A stretch of DNA of 64,000 nt from Phaeobacter cretensis (GTDB lineage: Bacteria; Pseudomonadota; Alphaproteobacteria; Rhodobacterales; Rhodobacteraceae), in NCBI RefSeq assembly GCF_047372505.1, contig NZ_JBKBEU010000001.1:3038001-3102000 (forward strand). Direction: 5' to 3'. Within the stretch, counting starts at the first letter, position 1, and each line of letters starts with the position of its first letter. Of the stretch, positions 1-8,362 are shown piece by piece. The notes below the pieces were generated by a model. That model made no database searches. It saw only the letters and a list, made by a program, of their open reading frames with translations, and had not been told where the DNA came from. The position numbers and the translations under genes were made by a program.

Positions 1-1
1 G

Positions 2-1231
2 CAGGAGAGCGTGCCGGAGCGCCTGGAGTTGAAGCAGAAAGTCTATGGCGCGTTGCAGGCACATGTGGCGGTGGATGCCGTGATCGGCTCGTCAACCTCG
101 GGCTATAAGCCGTCTCAGCTACAGGAGGGGTTCGACAATGCGGCGCAGATCGTTGTCGCCCACCCCTTTAACCCGGTTTATCTGATGCCGCTGGTTGAGC
201 TGGTCACCACGGAAGCCAACAGTGCGGAGGCGATTGACCGAGCAAAGGCGATCATCACCGGGATCGGTATGTATCCTCTGCATTTGAAGAAAGAAATCGA
301 TGCACATGTAGCGGATCGTTTCCTTGAGGCGGTCTGGCGCGAGGCCTTGTGGCTGGTAAAGGACGGTATTGCGACCACCGAAGAGATCGATAATGCCATC
401 CGCTATGGCTTTGGCATTCGCTGGGCGCAGATGGGTCTGTTTGATACCTACCGTGTTGCCGGTGGCGAGGCGGGGATGAAGCATTTCATGGCGCAGTTTG
501 GCCCGGCGCTGGAGTGGCCCTGGACCAAGCTGATGGATGTGCCGGAGTTTAACGAAGAGCTGGTCGATCTGATCGCAGGTCAATCTGATGCGCAATCTGG
601 CCATTTGCCGATCCGCAAGATGGAACAGATCCGCGACGACAACCTTGTCGGGATGATGCGGGCGCTGGGCGCAAATGACTGGGGCGCAGGCGCGCTTCAA
701 AATGCCCATGATAAGGCACTGGAGGCAGACGCCGGGCTGGCTTCGAACCTCAGCGAGCTGTCGGACCTGAGTAAACCGGTTCTGACTCAACGCCGGATCG
801 TGCCGCTGGATTGGACCGACTATAATGGCCATATGACCGAGAGCCGTTATCTGGACGCCTTCGCGCACTCCACCGACCGGTTGATGATGATCATCGGATG
901 TGATGCAGAATACATCGCCTCGGGTGGCAGCTACTTCACCGCTGAAACCCATATTCGCCACCTTGATGAAGTCCACGCGGGCGACCCTATTCAGGTGAGG
1001 ACGCAGGTGATCATGGGGCAGGGCAAGAAGATGCATCTCTGGCATGAGATGTATTCGGGTGAGCGTCTGTTGGCCACCGGCGAGCATATGCTGTTGCATG
1101 TAGATCTGGCGACCCGCCGTTCGGCCCCACCTGCGCCGCATATTGAGGCTGATCTGGTCAAGCTCGCTGAGGCGCATTCCGCTTTGCCCGCGCCGGAGGG
1201 GCTGGGCCGTGCAATCGGCGCGCCAAGATGA
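2..1231 (+). CDS. lcdH: L-carnitine 3-dehydrogenase fused to hotdog thioesterase (5' end outside window)
   Basis: The reading frame is open to the left edge (the first codons read QESVPERLELK), so the N-terminal NAD-binding half is missing here. What is visible is the C-terminal part of a 3-hydroxyacyl-CoA-dehydrogenase-type fold, with the family motif AHPFNPVYLMPLVE near in-window residue 55. From about residue 256 a 4HBT/hotdog thioesterase follows, with the DYNGHM signature. This fusion is known for carnitine dehydrogenases of Rhizobium and Sinorhizobium, where the enzyme oxidises L-carnitine to 3-dehydrocarnitine and the thioesterase acts on betainyl-CoA. It overlaps the next gene by 4 bp, suggesting one operon. 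The substrate is inferred from the fusion; another 3-hydroxyacid is possible. Confidence 0.85.
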   Translation, partial: QESVPERLELKQKVYGALQAHVAVDAVIGSSTSGYKPSQLQEGFDNAAQIVVAHPFNPVYLMPLVELVTTEANSAEAIDRAKAIITGIGMYPLHLKKEIDAHVADRFLEAVWREALWLVKDGIATTEEIDNAIRYGFGIRWAQMGLFDTYRVAGGEAGMKHFMAQFGPALEWPWTKLMDVPEFNEELVDLIAGQSDAQSGHLPIRKMEQIRDDNLVGMMRALGANDWGAGALQNAHDKALEADAGLASNLSELSDLSKPVLTQRRIVPLDWTDYNGHMTESRYLDAFAHSTDRLMMIIGCDAEYIASGGSYFTAETHIRHLDEVHAGDPIQVRTQVIMGQGKKMHLWHEMYSGERLLATGEHMLLHVDLATRRSAPPAPHIEADLVKLAEAHSALPAPEGLGRAIGAPR

Positions 1232-2037
1232 ACACTGAGGCCGAAATGAACGTGGACACCTCAATGGAAAAAGACACCAAAAGCCGGGTTCTGGTCACCG
1301 CAGGCGGTTCGGGCATTGGTCGTGCTATGGCTGAGGGTTTTGCCTCAGCGGGACATCAGGTCTGGGTCACAGATGTAAATGCTAGAGCCTTGGCCGATGT
1401 GCCCGACGGTTGGCATGCCACCGCGGTTGATGCGACGGATGAGGGTGGGGTGAAGACGCTGTTTTCTGACATCACCGCGGTCTGGGGTGGGCTGGATGTG
1501 CTTTGCGCCAATGCGGGCATTGCGGGCCCCACCGCGCTGGTCGAAGACGTCGCGTTGAAGGATTGGCAGGCCTGCGTGAGTGTCAATCTGGAAGGCGCGT
1601 TTTTGGCGGCGAAATATGCGGCCCCGATGATGAAAGCGGCAAAGTCAGGGTCGGTCATCATGACCTCATCGACAGCCGGTCTCTATGGCTATCCCAATCG
1701 GGCGCCTTATGCGGCGGCGAAATGGGCTGTCATCGGTCTGATGAAGACGCTGGCAATGGAATTGGGACCTTTTGGCATTCGGGCCAATGTGATCTGCCCC
1801 GGCGCTGTGGAAGGACCGCGTATGGAGGGCGTGTTGGAACGAGAGGCCGCCGCCAAAGGGATGACCCGCAATCAGGTCTATGATGGCTATGCCAGCGGCA
1901 CGTCTATGCAATCCTTTGTCGAGGCACGCGACATTGCCAATATGGCGTTGTTTTTAGGGTCGGACGGGGCGCGGTTGGTGTCAGGGCAGGTGATTGCGGT
2001 GGACGGGCATACGGTGAACCCGGACCCGAAGGTGTAA
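1228..2037 (+). CDS. SDR-family NAD(P)-dependent oxidoreductase
   Basis: Classical short-chain dehydrogenase of 269 aa. The nucleotide-binding glycine motif is TAGGSGIGR, the structural NAG motif is in LCANAGIAG, the catalytic serine lies in SSTAG, and the YxxxK pair is YAAAK. ATG at 1228 overlaps the stop of the carnitine dehydrogenase by 4 bp; in-frame ATGs at 1246 and 1264 are alternatives, and the family would fit a start as late as 1264. Translational coupling to the dehydrogenase suggests a role in carnitine/betaine-type catabolism, but the substrate cannot be read from the sequence. Confidence 0.85.
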   Translation: MNTEAEMNVDTSMEKDTKSRVLVTAGGSGIGRAMAEGFASAGHQVWVTDVNARALADVPDGWHATAVDATDEGGVKTLFSDITAVWGGLDVLCANAGIAGPTALVEDVALKDWQACVSVNLEGAFLAAKYAAPMMKAAKSGSVIMTSSTAGLYGYPNRAPYAAAKWAVIGLMKTLAMELGPFGIRANVICPGAVEGPRMEGVLEREAAAKGMTRNQVYDGYASGTSMQSFVEARDIANMALFLGSDGARLVSGQVIAVDGHTVNPDPKV

Positions 2038-2113
2038 GCTGGTGATCTGATCCACAAGGAATGGCCCCACACTCTGCACCCTGGTGGTGGCGTGTAGGCA
2101 AAAGCATTGGTTT

Positions 2114-2977
2114 TCAGCGGCTGATTGCATTGCGGAGAGCACGCAGGTGGTCTGGGAGTTGCCGAGCTGTGATATCGGCCTCGCGTACCAGATTGTCGAA
2201 ATGGTTGGTGAATGTCTCAACGCGCTCCTTGTCCCGGAAGGCAAGGTACTGGCTGCCCGCATAAAAGACACTCAGGAGCGGGCCAAACACTGTGAGAGGC
2301 GCGGAATAGAGCCGTTTGGCATCAAAGAGATAGACGCGCAGGCGCGGATAAAGCTGGGTGCAGAGGCGTTCGAATTGCTCCAATTGCTCCAACCGGATAT
2401 CCAAAGGCAGCCCATCGTAGTAACCGACCGCATGGGCAAAGCTGTCCAATTCATAAATGGGCATGGCGATTTCATAGTCTGACGCTGATTGGCGCATCCA
2501 GGTCAGGCGATCATCAGATGCGCCGATGGCTTGATCCGCTGTGCGGCCCAAATGCGGCGCATATTCCCATTCCAGCAGACTTCGAGTTTTTAACATATCG
2601 GGTAGGGCAGCGGGCACATGACGGATTTTGTAGCCCTGTGCCTCCTGATGCCATCCAAAAATCCGCTCATCCACCAGTGCGCGCGGGGCGCGAGTCATAG
2701 ACAGGCTTGCGGCAACCAGATCGGTTGCATTTTCGGGCCGGTCAGACAGGCTAAGAAGCCAGTCGGCAGACACCCCAAGCGCCCCGGCACAAGCACCTAC
2801 AACATGGGCGTTTGGCAGTCGTGCGCCGGTGTCGGTCAAAAGTTGCGAAATGGTTGAGCGATCCACCCCGACGGCGCGGGCCAGTGCGCTTTGGCTGAGA
2901 CCGCTGTCGCTGAGGGCACGGATGAGCCGCAGGCGGAATTGCTCGGCGCGCTGGCGTTTGTCCATAATTTCGATCAT
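2114..2977 (-). CDS. XRE-family transcriptional regulator
   Basis: 287-aa protein with an N-terminal helix-turn-helix of the lambda-repressor/XRE type (about residues 15-70; SQSALARAVGVDRSTISQLL). An alpha-helical C-terminal region of about 200 aa follows that I do not recognise as a named ligand-binding domain. It is convergent with the carnitine/SDR operon and divergent from the DUF2061-desaturase pair, so either could be a target. No inducer can be inferred. Confidence 0.8.
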   Translation of the reverse strand: MIEIMDKRQRAEQFRLRLIRALSDSGLSQSALARAVGVDRSTISQLLTDTGARLPNAHVVGACAGALGVSADWLLSLSDRPENATDLVAASLSMTRAPRALVDERIFGWHQEAQGYKIRHVPAALPDMLKTRSLLEWEYAPHLGRTADQAIGASDDRLTWMRQSASDYEIAMPIYELDSFAHAVGYYDGLPLDIRLEQLEQFERLCTQLYPRLRVYLFDAKRLYSAPLTVFGPLLSVFYAGSQYLAFRDKERVETFTNHFDNLVREADITARQLPDHLRALRNAISR

Positions 2978-3086
2978 GTGATGTATTTTATCACAGTTGC
3001 TGAATTTTGTTAATCACATTCGGAATTCTGCACCGCCCATTACTGCGATAGGCGTGAGGAGACATAATACAAACAGGAAGGTGCAG

Positions 3087-3293
3087 ATGGAAACGCGGGC
3101 GCGATCGGTGGTGAAGGCAATGATCTGGAACCTGTTGGGGCTGGCGATGATGGCTGGAGTTGGCTGGCTCGTCACCGGATCGGCTGCCCTGGGTAGCACG
3201 CTGGCTGCCGTCAACACCTGCATCGGGTTTCTGAGTTACGTCGCATATGAACGTGTGTGGGCCGGTGTGCGCTGGGGGCGGCGACATGTCTGA
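3087..3293 (+). CDS. DUF2061 family small membrane protein
   Basis: 68-aa protein beginning METRARSVVKAMIW, with two hydrophobic segments and the C-terminal YERVWAGVRWG signature of DUF2061 (usually HERxWxxIxWG). ATG at 3087 is preceded by an AGGAAG ribosome binding site. The family is an uncharacterised small inner-membrane protein, sometimes fused or adjacent to sulfate-assimilation or lipid genes. It overlaps the following desaturase gene by 8 bp. Confidence 0.75.
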   Translation: METRARSVVKAMIWNLLGLAMMAGVGWLVTGSAALGSTLAAVNTCIGFLSYVAYERVWAGVRWGRRHV

Positions 3294-4284
3294 TCAACAG
3301 GCTATCAAAGAGGCAGTCGATCTGGCAGGTACTATCAAACATCCCATGGCAGGGGCTGCCATACATCCGGTTGCACCTGACCGGCCTCAGCGAGCTGTTC
3401 CTCGTGTCGAGCGGGGGACTTTGGCACTGATGATTGGGTGCTATGCTGCCTGGTTGGCAGCGCTCGTGATCTTGCCTTTGGTGTCGGTCTGGCTTGCGGT
3501 GCCGGTTCTCGCCTGTCTGATCACATTGCATTCCTCGCTTTGTCACGAGGCTCTGCACGGTCACCCATTTCGATCGCGGGTGTTGAATGAGGCATTGATG
3601 TTCCTGCCGCTGAACCTCGCTGTGCCATATGGGCGGTTTCGCGATACCCATCTGGCGCATCATCATGATGACCGGCTGACAGATCCCTATGATGATCCCG
3701 AGAGCAACTATCTGGATCCGTCCTATTGGCGACGTCAGGGGCGAGTTGTGCGCGTCCTTTTGGGGTTCAATAACACGTTGCTGGGGCGGATGCTGCTGGG
3801 GCCATTGCTGGGGCAGATCCGGTTCATGGCCGAGGATTGGCGGTTGATCCGTAATGGAGACGAGGCAGTATTGCGAGACTGGCTGCTGCACATGTTGGGC
3901 GTCGGGCTGACGCTGGGATTGGTCATGCAAACGGCTCTGCCGTTGTCGGGCTATCTTGGGGCGGCCTATCTGGGCCTTGCGATCCTGAAGATCCGAACCT
4001 TTCTTGAGCATCGCGCACATATCAGCCCAGAGGCGCGTACGGTGATTATCGAGCGTGGTGGTGTCTTGGGGTTTCTGTTTCTGAACAACAATCTGCATGT
4101 GGTGCACCACTGTCATCCGGGGGTGCCTTGGCATGACCTTCCAGCGCTGTACCATTCCCAGCGGACGCAGTTCTTAGACCACAATCAGGGGTATGCGTAT
4201 TCATCCTACGGCCGTGTGTTTCTCAGTTATGCGTGGCGCGCCAAGGATCCGGTCGCGCATCCGATATGGTCAGAGCCTAAATAA
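3286..4284 (+). CDS. Membrane fatty acid desaturase family protein
   Basis: 332-aa integral membrane di-iron protein. The three histidine boxes are visible: HEALHGH (box 1), HLAHHHDD (box 2) and HVVHHCH (box 3), between hydrophobic segments. The family introduces double bonds or hydroxyl groups into acyl or carotenoid chains; the substrate is not evident. ATG at 3286 lies inside the DUF2061 gene (8-bp overlap). An upstream in-frame GTG-type start at 3247 would put 39 bases of coding sequence inside DUF2061 and is less likely. Confidence 0.85.
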   Translation: MSDQQAIKEAVDLAGTIKHPMAGAAIHPVAPDRPQRAVPRVERGTLALMIGCYAAWLAALVILPLVSVWLAVPVLACLITLHSSLCHEALHGHPFRSRVLNEALMFLPLNLAVPYGRFRDTHLAHHHDDRLTDPYDDPESNYLDPSYWRRQGRVVRVLLGFNNTLLGRMLLGPLLGQIRFMAEDWRLIRNGDEAVLRDWLLHMLGVGLTLGLVMQTALPLSGYLGAAYLGLAILKIRTFLEHRAHISPEARTVIIERGGVLGFLFLNNNLHVVHHCHPGVPWHDLPALYHSQRTQFLDHNQGYAYSSYGRVFLSYAWRAKDPVAHPIWSEPK

Positions 4285-4301
4285 GCCCCCATAAGGGCCG
4301 C

Positions 4302-5204
4302 ATGACATTATGGATTCCCATCGCCATCGCCGCCGCCAGTTTCCAGACGGTTCGTTTTATGCTGCAAAAGGTATTGAGCAGCGCCGCACTGTCCTCGGCG
4401 GGGGCAACATTTGCTCGGTTTGTCTATTCCGCACCGGTTATATGGGCCGGGCTGCTGGGGTATTTGGCGCTTTCGGGGCAGAGTATGCCCGCGCTGAATG
4501 CCACTTTCTGGGGGTTTTCAACCGTTGGCGGGACGGCTCAGATCCTTGCAACGGTCTGTGTTGTGGCGCTTTTTCGTCAGCGCAATTTTGCGGTCGGAAT
4601 TACGTTCAAGAAAACCGAGGTGATCCAGACCGCTTTGATTGGCCTCGTAGTGCTGGGAGACCAGATCACGCTTCTGGGGTGGTTGGCGATTGTTATTGGC
4701 CTCTGTGCGGTGCTGGTGCTGTCAAAAACGCCTGAGAGCAAGGGGCCGTGGTGGCGTCATCTGTCCAGTCCAGCCTCCCTGCTGGGGCTCGGATCGGGGG
4801 TGTTGTTTGCCGTCTCAGCAGTGAGTTACCGTGCCGCGTCATTGCAGCTGGGAGGGCTGGAGCCTGCATTTCGGGCCGGTGTGACACTGGCCATTGTGGT
4901 CAGTCTGCAGACGTTGTTTATGCTGGCCTGGCTCCATTGGCGGGAACCGGGCGAGATTGCCCGCGTCTGGGCGGCACGCCGGGTTGCCGTCTGGATCGGG
5001 CTGACCAGCATGGCAGGGTCTTTCTGCTGGTTCTGGGCCTTTACGCTGCAGAATGCGGCCTATGTCAAAGCGCTGGGTCAGATTGAACTGCTGTTGTCGC
5101 TGCTGGCCAGTTTGCTGTTCTTCAAAGAGCAGATCACCCGGCGCGAGATCGTTGGCATGGGGCTGCTGATCCTGTCCATTCTGGCGCTGCTGCTGGCAAT
5201 CTGA
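4302..5204 (+). CDS. EamA/DMT-superfamily transporter
   Basis: 300-aa protein made almost entirely of about ten hydrophobic helices, arranged as two EamA repeats. The second repeat ends with the typical AYVKALGQIELLLSLLASLLFFKE segment, cited here as positions 5056-5128, where drug/metabolite transporters carry a conserved glutamate and lysine. It probably exports or imports a small metabolite; the substrate is unknown. It follows the desaturase by 17 bp and converges with the Nudix gene. Confidence 0.85.
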   Translation: MTLWIPIAIAAASFQTVRFMLQKVLSSAALSSAGATFARFVYSAPVIWAGLLGYLALSGQSMPALNATFWGFSTVGGTAQILATVCVVALFRQRNFAVGITFKKTEVIQTALIGLVVLGDQITLLGWLAIVIGLCAVLVLSKTPESKGPWWRHLSSPASLLGLGSGVLFAVSAVSYRAASLQLGGLEPAFRAGVTLAIVVSLQTLFMLAWLHWREPGEIARVWAARRVAVWIGLTSMAGSFCWFWAFTLQNAAYVKALGQIELLLSLLASLLFFKEQITRREIVGMGLLILSILALLLAI

Positions 5205-5236
5205 AGAACTTGGGCGAGTTTGCCTGTCGTCAGTCG

Positions 5237-6004
5237 CTAGTCGTCCTGGGGCATGGGATAGCCCTTCAGGCGCAGGAAGTGGCTGGATTCGGCATCGTTA
5301 TGAAAGAACGGCACACTTTCGGGCGGCTCTTCGTAACGGATGCGTCTTGTGACCTCTGCCAGAACGACCTCGGTGATGAAGGGCAGATCATAGGTACGCA
5401 CCTGGCTGAGCGGGATCCATTGCAGATGCGACAACTCATCAGAGGCGCGGGAAAAATCGTCTACATCGCTGCTGATATGGGCGGCATCCACCAGGAAAAA
5501 CCGCGCATCAAACCGTCGTGGCCGACCGGGTGGTGTAATGGCCCGGAAGACGAATTGCAGCATCTCGGCGGCGGGTAGGTGACCGGTGGAAGCGAAATCA
5601 ACCCAGTCATGGTCCGGTGACGTTGGCCATGTGCCGGGTTGCCCAAGGATCAGCCCGGTTTCTTCCCAGAGTTCGCGGATGGCAGCTACCGCTAGGGCAT
5701 GATGCAAATCTGTTTCCGACTGCTCGTTCAGCCGGTTTTGGCAGATCTCTGGCAGCAGTGTCGCCAGAGGAATACCTGCGTCTCCCGGATCGACGGCGCC
5801 GCCGGGAAATACCACTTTGTTGGGCATAAAGGCCGCCTTGGCACCGCGTTGGCCCATCAAGACCTGAGGGTCATCGCCCATCCGGTCCCGCACCGCAATA
5901 ATGGTTGCGGCATCGCGGATCGGTGTTGTGTCCAGCTTGGCGGTTTGGGCATCGGCATAGCCAGTGTCGATGGCTGCTTTGGCTGGAGAGGGCGATTTGC
6001 TCAT
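5237..6004 (-). CDS. NUDIX hydrolase, NUDT19-like with insertion in the Nudix box
   Basis: 255-aa protein. FPGGAVDPGD gives the first glycine of the Nudix box and RELWEETGLI the catalytic REXXEEXG part. They are separated by an insertion of about 40 residues, as in the NUDT19/RP2 type that hydrolyses CoA-like nucleotides. An early segment reads ILMGQRG-like (VLMGQRGAKAAFMPN). It lies 37 bp downstream of the DUF983 gene on the same strand, so they are probably co-transcribed. The substrate is inferred from the insertion only. Confidence 0.85.
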   Translation of the reverse strand: MSKSPSPAKAAIDTGYADAQTAKLDTTPIRDAATIIAVRDRMGDDPQVLMGQRGAKAAFMPNKVVFPGGAVDPGDAGIPLATLLPEICQNRLNEQSETDLHHALAVAAIRELWEETGLILGQPGTWPTSPDHDWVDFASTGHLPAAEMLQFVFRAITPPGRPRRFDARFFLVDAAHISSDVDDFSRASDELSHLQWIPLSQVRTYDLPFITEVVLAEVTRRIRYEEPPESVPFFHNDAESSHFLRLKGYPMPQDD

Positions 6005-6041
6005 TTAGGGGCCTTTGTACGGGGCTTCCGGCAGGCGCATG

Positions 6042-6458
6042 TTAGCTTTCTTTGTCGAAGCCATGCATCCGACGCGCCCATTGATAGGCAATCACTATGC
6101 CTTTCATGCGTGGTAGCAGAAACAGGGAGGACAGAACACACCCCAGCGAGAACACCGTGAAAGTGACCATGGGCTCGGGGCGCCAAGTGAAATAAACCAC
6201 ATGAAGGAGCACGGCCATAACGTGACCGACCAAAAGAATGGTCAGATAGGCCGGGCCATCGTCGGCGCGCGCATGGGTGAAGTCCTGGCTGCAATTGGAG
6301 CAGCTGTCATTTACCTTCAGATATGAATGGAGCAGTTTACCCTTGCCGCACTTTGGGCATTTGCACCGCCAGCCCCGCAATACGGCAGGCATGGTGGGGC
6401 GGTCTTCTTTGCTATCAGTTTTGATATCGGCCGAAAGGGCCGCAGATGACTCGGTCAT
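6042..6458 (-). CDS. DUF983 family membrane protein
   Basis: 138-aa protein with a CPKCGKGKL zinc-ribbon-like knuckle and a second CSNC pair, followed by two hydrophobic helices. This is the layout of DUF983, common in alphaproteobacteria and often found near cytochrome oxidase assembly genes. No such genes are adjacent here. The function is unknown; the cysteines suggest metal binding at the membrane face. Confidence 0.8.
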   Translation of the reverse strand: MTESSAALSADIKTDSKEDRPTMPAVLRGWRCKCPKCGKGKLLHSYLKVNDSCSNCSQDFTHARADDGPAYLTILLVGHVMAVLLHVVYFTWRPEPMVTFTVFSLGCVLSSLFLLPRMKGIVIAYQWARRMHGFDKES

Positions 6459-6692
6459 AACAAATCCTATCTTTTGCCTGCTTATCTGAGCGTATTGACC
6501 AAAAGTTTAAAGGGCCGTCCCCCGCCGTGCGTCGGCATGCCGCAAGATTGCGCTGCTTACATCAACGGTGCAATGCGCAGGTGAATCTTTCTTCAGAGAT
6601 TTTGAGATTGTTGCGACGGAAATTTGCCGGCGCTGCGTTTTGTCTTTGTCATGGGCAGCAACGGGCTGCCTGCTGCAAAAGGAAACGCAGAC

Positions 6693-7196
6693 ATGAAACA
6701 TACCAAGTTTATCGCCGCTGTTGTTGCCGTTGGAGCGCTGATCGGGGCCACCGGAACCTACGCTAAGCCGTGGTTTGGTGGCAAAGGCGGCCATGGTCCA
6801 CGGATCAGCTTTGAGGAGATGGACAGCAATGGCGACGGACAGATCACCAAGAGCGAAATGGAAGGTCTGCGCGCGGCGCGCTTTGCCGAGGCAGATGCGG
6901 ACGGTGATGGCCAATTGACGCTCGGTGAAATGGAAGCAGCGGCACAGGCCCGTGCCAAAACACGCGCAGCTAAGATGCTGGAGCGGATGGATGCCAACAA
7001 TGATGGCTCACTGAGCCTGGAGGAGTTGCCAAAACCACGCCGGATGGGAAAGATGTTTGACCGGGTGGATGCCAATGACGATGGTGCCATCAGCAAGGAA
7101 GAATTTGAAACTGCCCAAGCGAAATTCCGTGACCGTCGTGGGGCGGGCCACAAATCGCGCGATGGGGCGCATGGCAACGAAACGGAGCAGAACTGA
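6693..7196 (+). CDS. Exported EF-hand calcium-binding protein
   Basis: 167 aa. A signal peptide (MKHTKFIAAVVAVGALIGATGTYA) at positions 6693-6764 is followed by four EF-hand loops of the DxDxDG type: DSNGDGQITKSE, DADGDGQLTLGE, DANNDGSLSLEE and DANDDGAISKEE. The C-terminus is basic and His/Arg rich. ATG at 6693 follows an AAAGGAA ribosome binding site; the upstream in-frame start at 6624 would precede the signal peptide by 23 residues. The gene sits directly ahead of an ECF sigma/anti-sigma/periplasmic sensor operon, suggesting a Ca2+-dependent envelope role, which is inference. Confidence 0.88.
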   Translation: MKHTKFIAAVVAVGALIGATGTYAKPWFGGKGGHGPRISFEEMDSNGDGQITKSEMEGLRAARFAEADADGDGQLTLGEMEAAAQARAKTRAAKMLERMDANNDGSLSLEELPKPRRMGKMFDRVDANDDGAISKEEFETAQAKFRDRRGAGHKSRDGAHGNETEQN

Positions 7197-7215
7197 TCCG
7201 ATACGGAACGTGTAT

Positions 7216-7869
7216 ATGTCTGCCAATACTGCGCAGCGAGCCCCGAAACAGGGCTCGCTGATGCCGCAAACTCAGGCCGAGACTGCGCCTGACACTGGCG
7301 CTGTGGACGACCCCGACGGGGCGTTGTTGCTTTGCTTTGCTGCGGGTGATCCGCAGGCGGCGGCGGCGCTGACTGCAAGGCTTGCGCCGCGGACGCTGGG
7401 GGTGGCGATGCGGGTTCTGGGCAATCGGGCCGAGGCGGAGGATATCACGCAGGAGGCGATGGTGCGGCTCTGGCGGCAGGCGGAACACTGGGAGCCGGGG
7501 CGTGCGCGGCTTTCGACCTGGCTGTATCGGGTGGTGATGAACCTGTGCATTGATCACAAGAGACGGCTGCGTGGCGGGCATGTGGATCTGGATGCGATCC
7601 CCGATCCGCCTGATCCATCGAAATCGGTTACAGATCAGATGCAGGACGGAGCGCGGCACGATGCGTTGCAAGCCGCTCTGATGCAATTGCCGGAGCGTCA
7701 GAGACAGGCTGTTGTGCTGCGTCATATCGAGGATCTGGCAAACCCGGAGATTGCCGGGATTATGGACATCAGTGTCGAGGCGGTCGAAAGTCTGACTGCG
7801 CGGGGCAAACGGGCATTGGCGGCGATCCTGGCGGGGCGTCGATCTGAATTGGGGTATAGCGATGGTTGA
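7216..7869 (+). CDS. ECF-type RNA polymerase sigma factor
   Basis: 217-aa sigma factor with region 2 (GNRAEAEDITQEAMVRLWRQ at 7420-7479) and region 4 (LPERQRQAVVLRHIEDL with a helix-turn-helix of the IAGIMDISVEAVESL kind). A DPPDP-rich linker separates them. Start ATG 7216; GTG 7210 is also in frame. The stop overlaps the following anti-sigma candidate by 8 bp. Genes of this cluster would be expected to include its own promoter target upstream of 6693 (a GGAAAT/GTCT-like pair can be seen near 6618-6645, but this is weak). Confidence 0.9.
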   Translation: MSANTAQRAPKQGSLMPQTQAETAPDTGAVDDPDGALLLCFAAGDPQAAAALTARLAPRTLGVAMRVLGNRAEAEDITQEAMVRLWRQAEHWEPGRARLSTWLYRVVMNLCIDHKRRLRGGHVDLDAIPDPPDPSKSVTDQMQDGARHDALQAALMQLPERQRQAVVLRHIEDLANPEIAGIMDISVEAVESLTARGKRALAAILAGRRSELGYSDG

Positions 7870-8362
7870 TAAAATTGGAAAACCCGCGCCTGCCGAGATG
7901 GGCGCTGATGAAGATAAACTGGATCTGACAGACCTTAGGGCTGCGGAAATGACACTGGACGATCTGTTCGCGGGTGCGCGTGCTGATGCGCCCGCGCTGT
8001 CGGATACGCTGGAGATGGCCATTCTGGATGAGGCCGATGCGGTGCAGTCTGCGATCCTTGACCGAAGCTCTGTTCAGAGCGACCTGGCGGCGGTGACAAC
8101 ATCTGGGGCAGCGGTACCAGCCGGGCCTGTTGATATGGGCGGTCGTTTTATTGCGGGACTACGTGATCTACTGGCGGGCTTAGGTGGATGGCCTGCCCTG
8201 GGCGGGCTCGCAACCGCCAGCGCGGCGGGGCTGTGGATTGGGTTGGCGCCACCGTCCTTTTTGCCGGATCCGGTTAGCCTTGCCGGGATAGAATTGAGCG
8301 CGGATGGCTTGCCCGATGATAGTTACGACTTGGCTGTGGTGCTGAGCGAGGAGATGGAATGA
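7862..8362 (+). CDS. Putative membrane anti-sigma factor
   Basis: 166 aa. An acidic cytoplasmic N-terminal half (DLRAAEMTLDDLFAGAR) is followed by one hydrophobic segment around residues 105-125 (GGWPALGGLATASAAGLWIGL) and a short periplasmic tail. I do not recognise a named domain. Position and topology fit an anti-sigma factor: its start overlaps the sigma gene by 8 bp and its stop overlaps the CnrX-like sensor by 4 bp. Homologues are sometimes misnamed dihydroorotate dehydrogenase in databases; nothing here supports that name. Confidence 0.6.
   Translation: MVDKIGKPAPAEMGADEDKLDLTDLRAAEMTLDDLFAGARADAPALSDTLEMAILDEADAVQSAILDRSSVQSDLAAVTTSGAAVPAGPVDMGGRFIAGLRDLLAGLGGWPALGGLATASAAGLWIGLAPPSFLPDPVSLAGIELSADGLPDDSYDLAVVLSEEME

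Noticed and set aside
119..1264. Long minus-strand ORF opposite the carnitine dehydrogenase
   Set aside because: It is the antisense shadow of a strong coding gene, with no domain and no ribosome binding site.
3211..4155. 314-codon minus-strand ORF opposite the desaturase
   Set aside because: Composition is His/Gln/Arg-rich as expected from an antisense frame of a GC-rich gene; the desaturase boxes are on the + strand.
6618..6645. ECF-type promoter GGAAAT...GTCT before the EF-hand gene
   Set aside because: Spacer and -10 fit only loosely; kept as a weak remark, not a feature.
7090..8022. 310-codon minus-strand ORF across the sigma-factor operon
   Set aside because: Antisense to two overlapping, recognisable genes.
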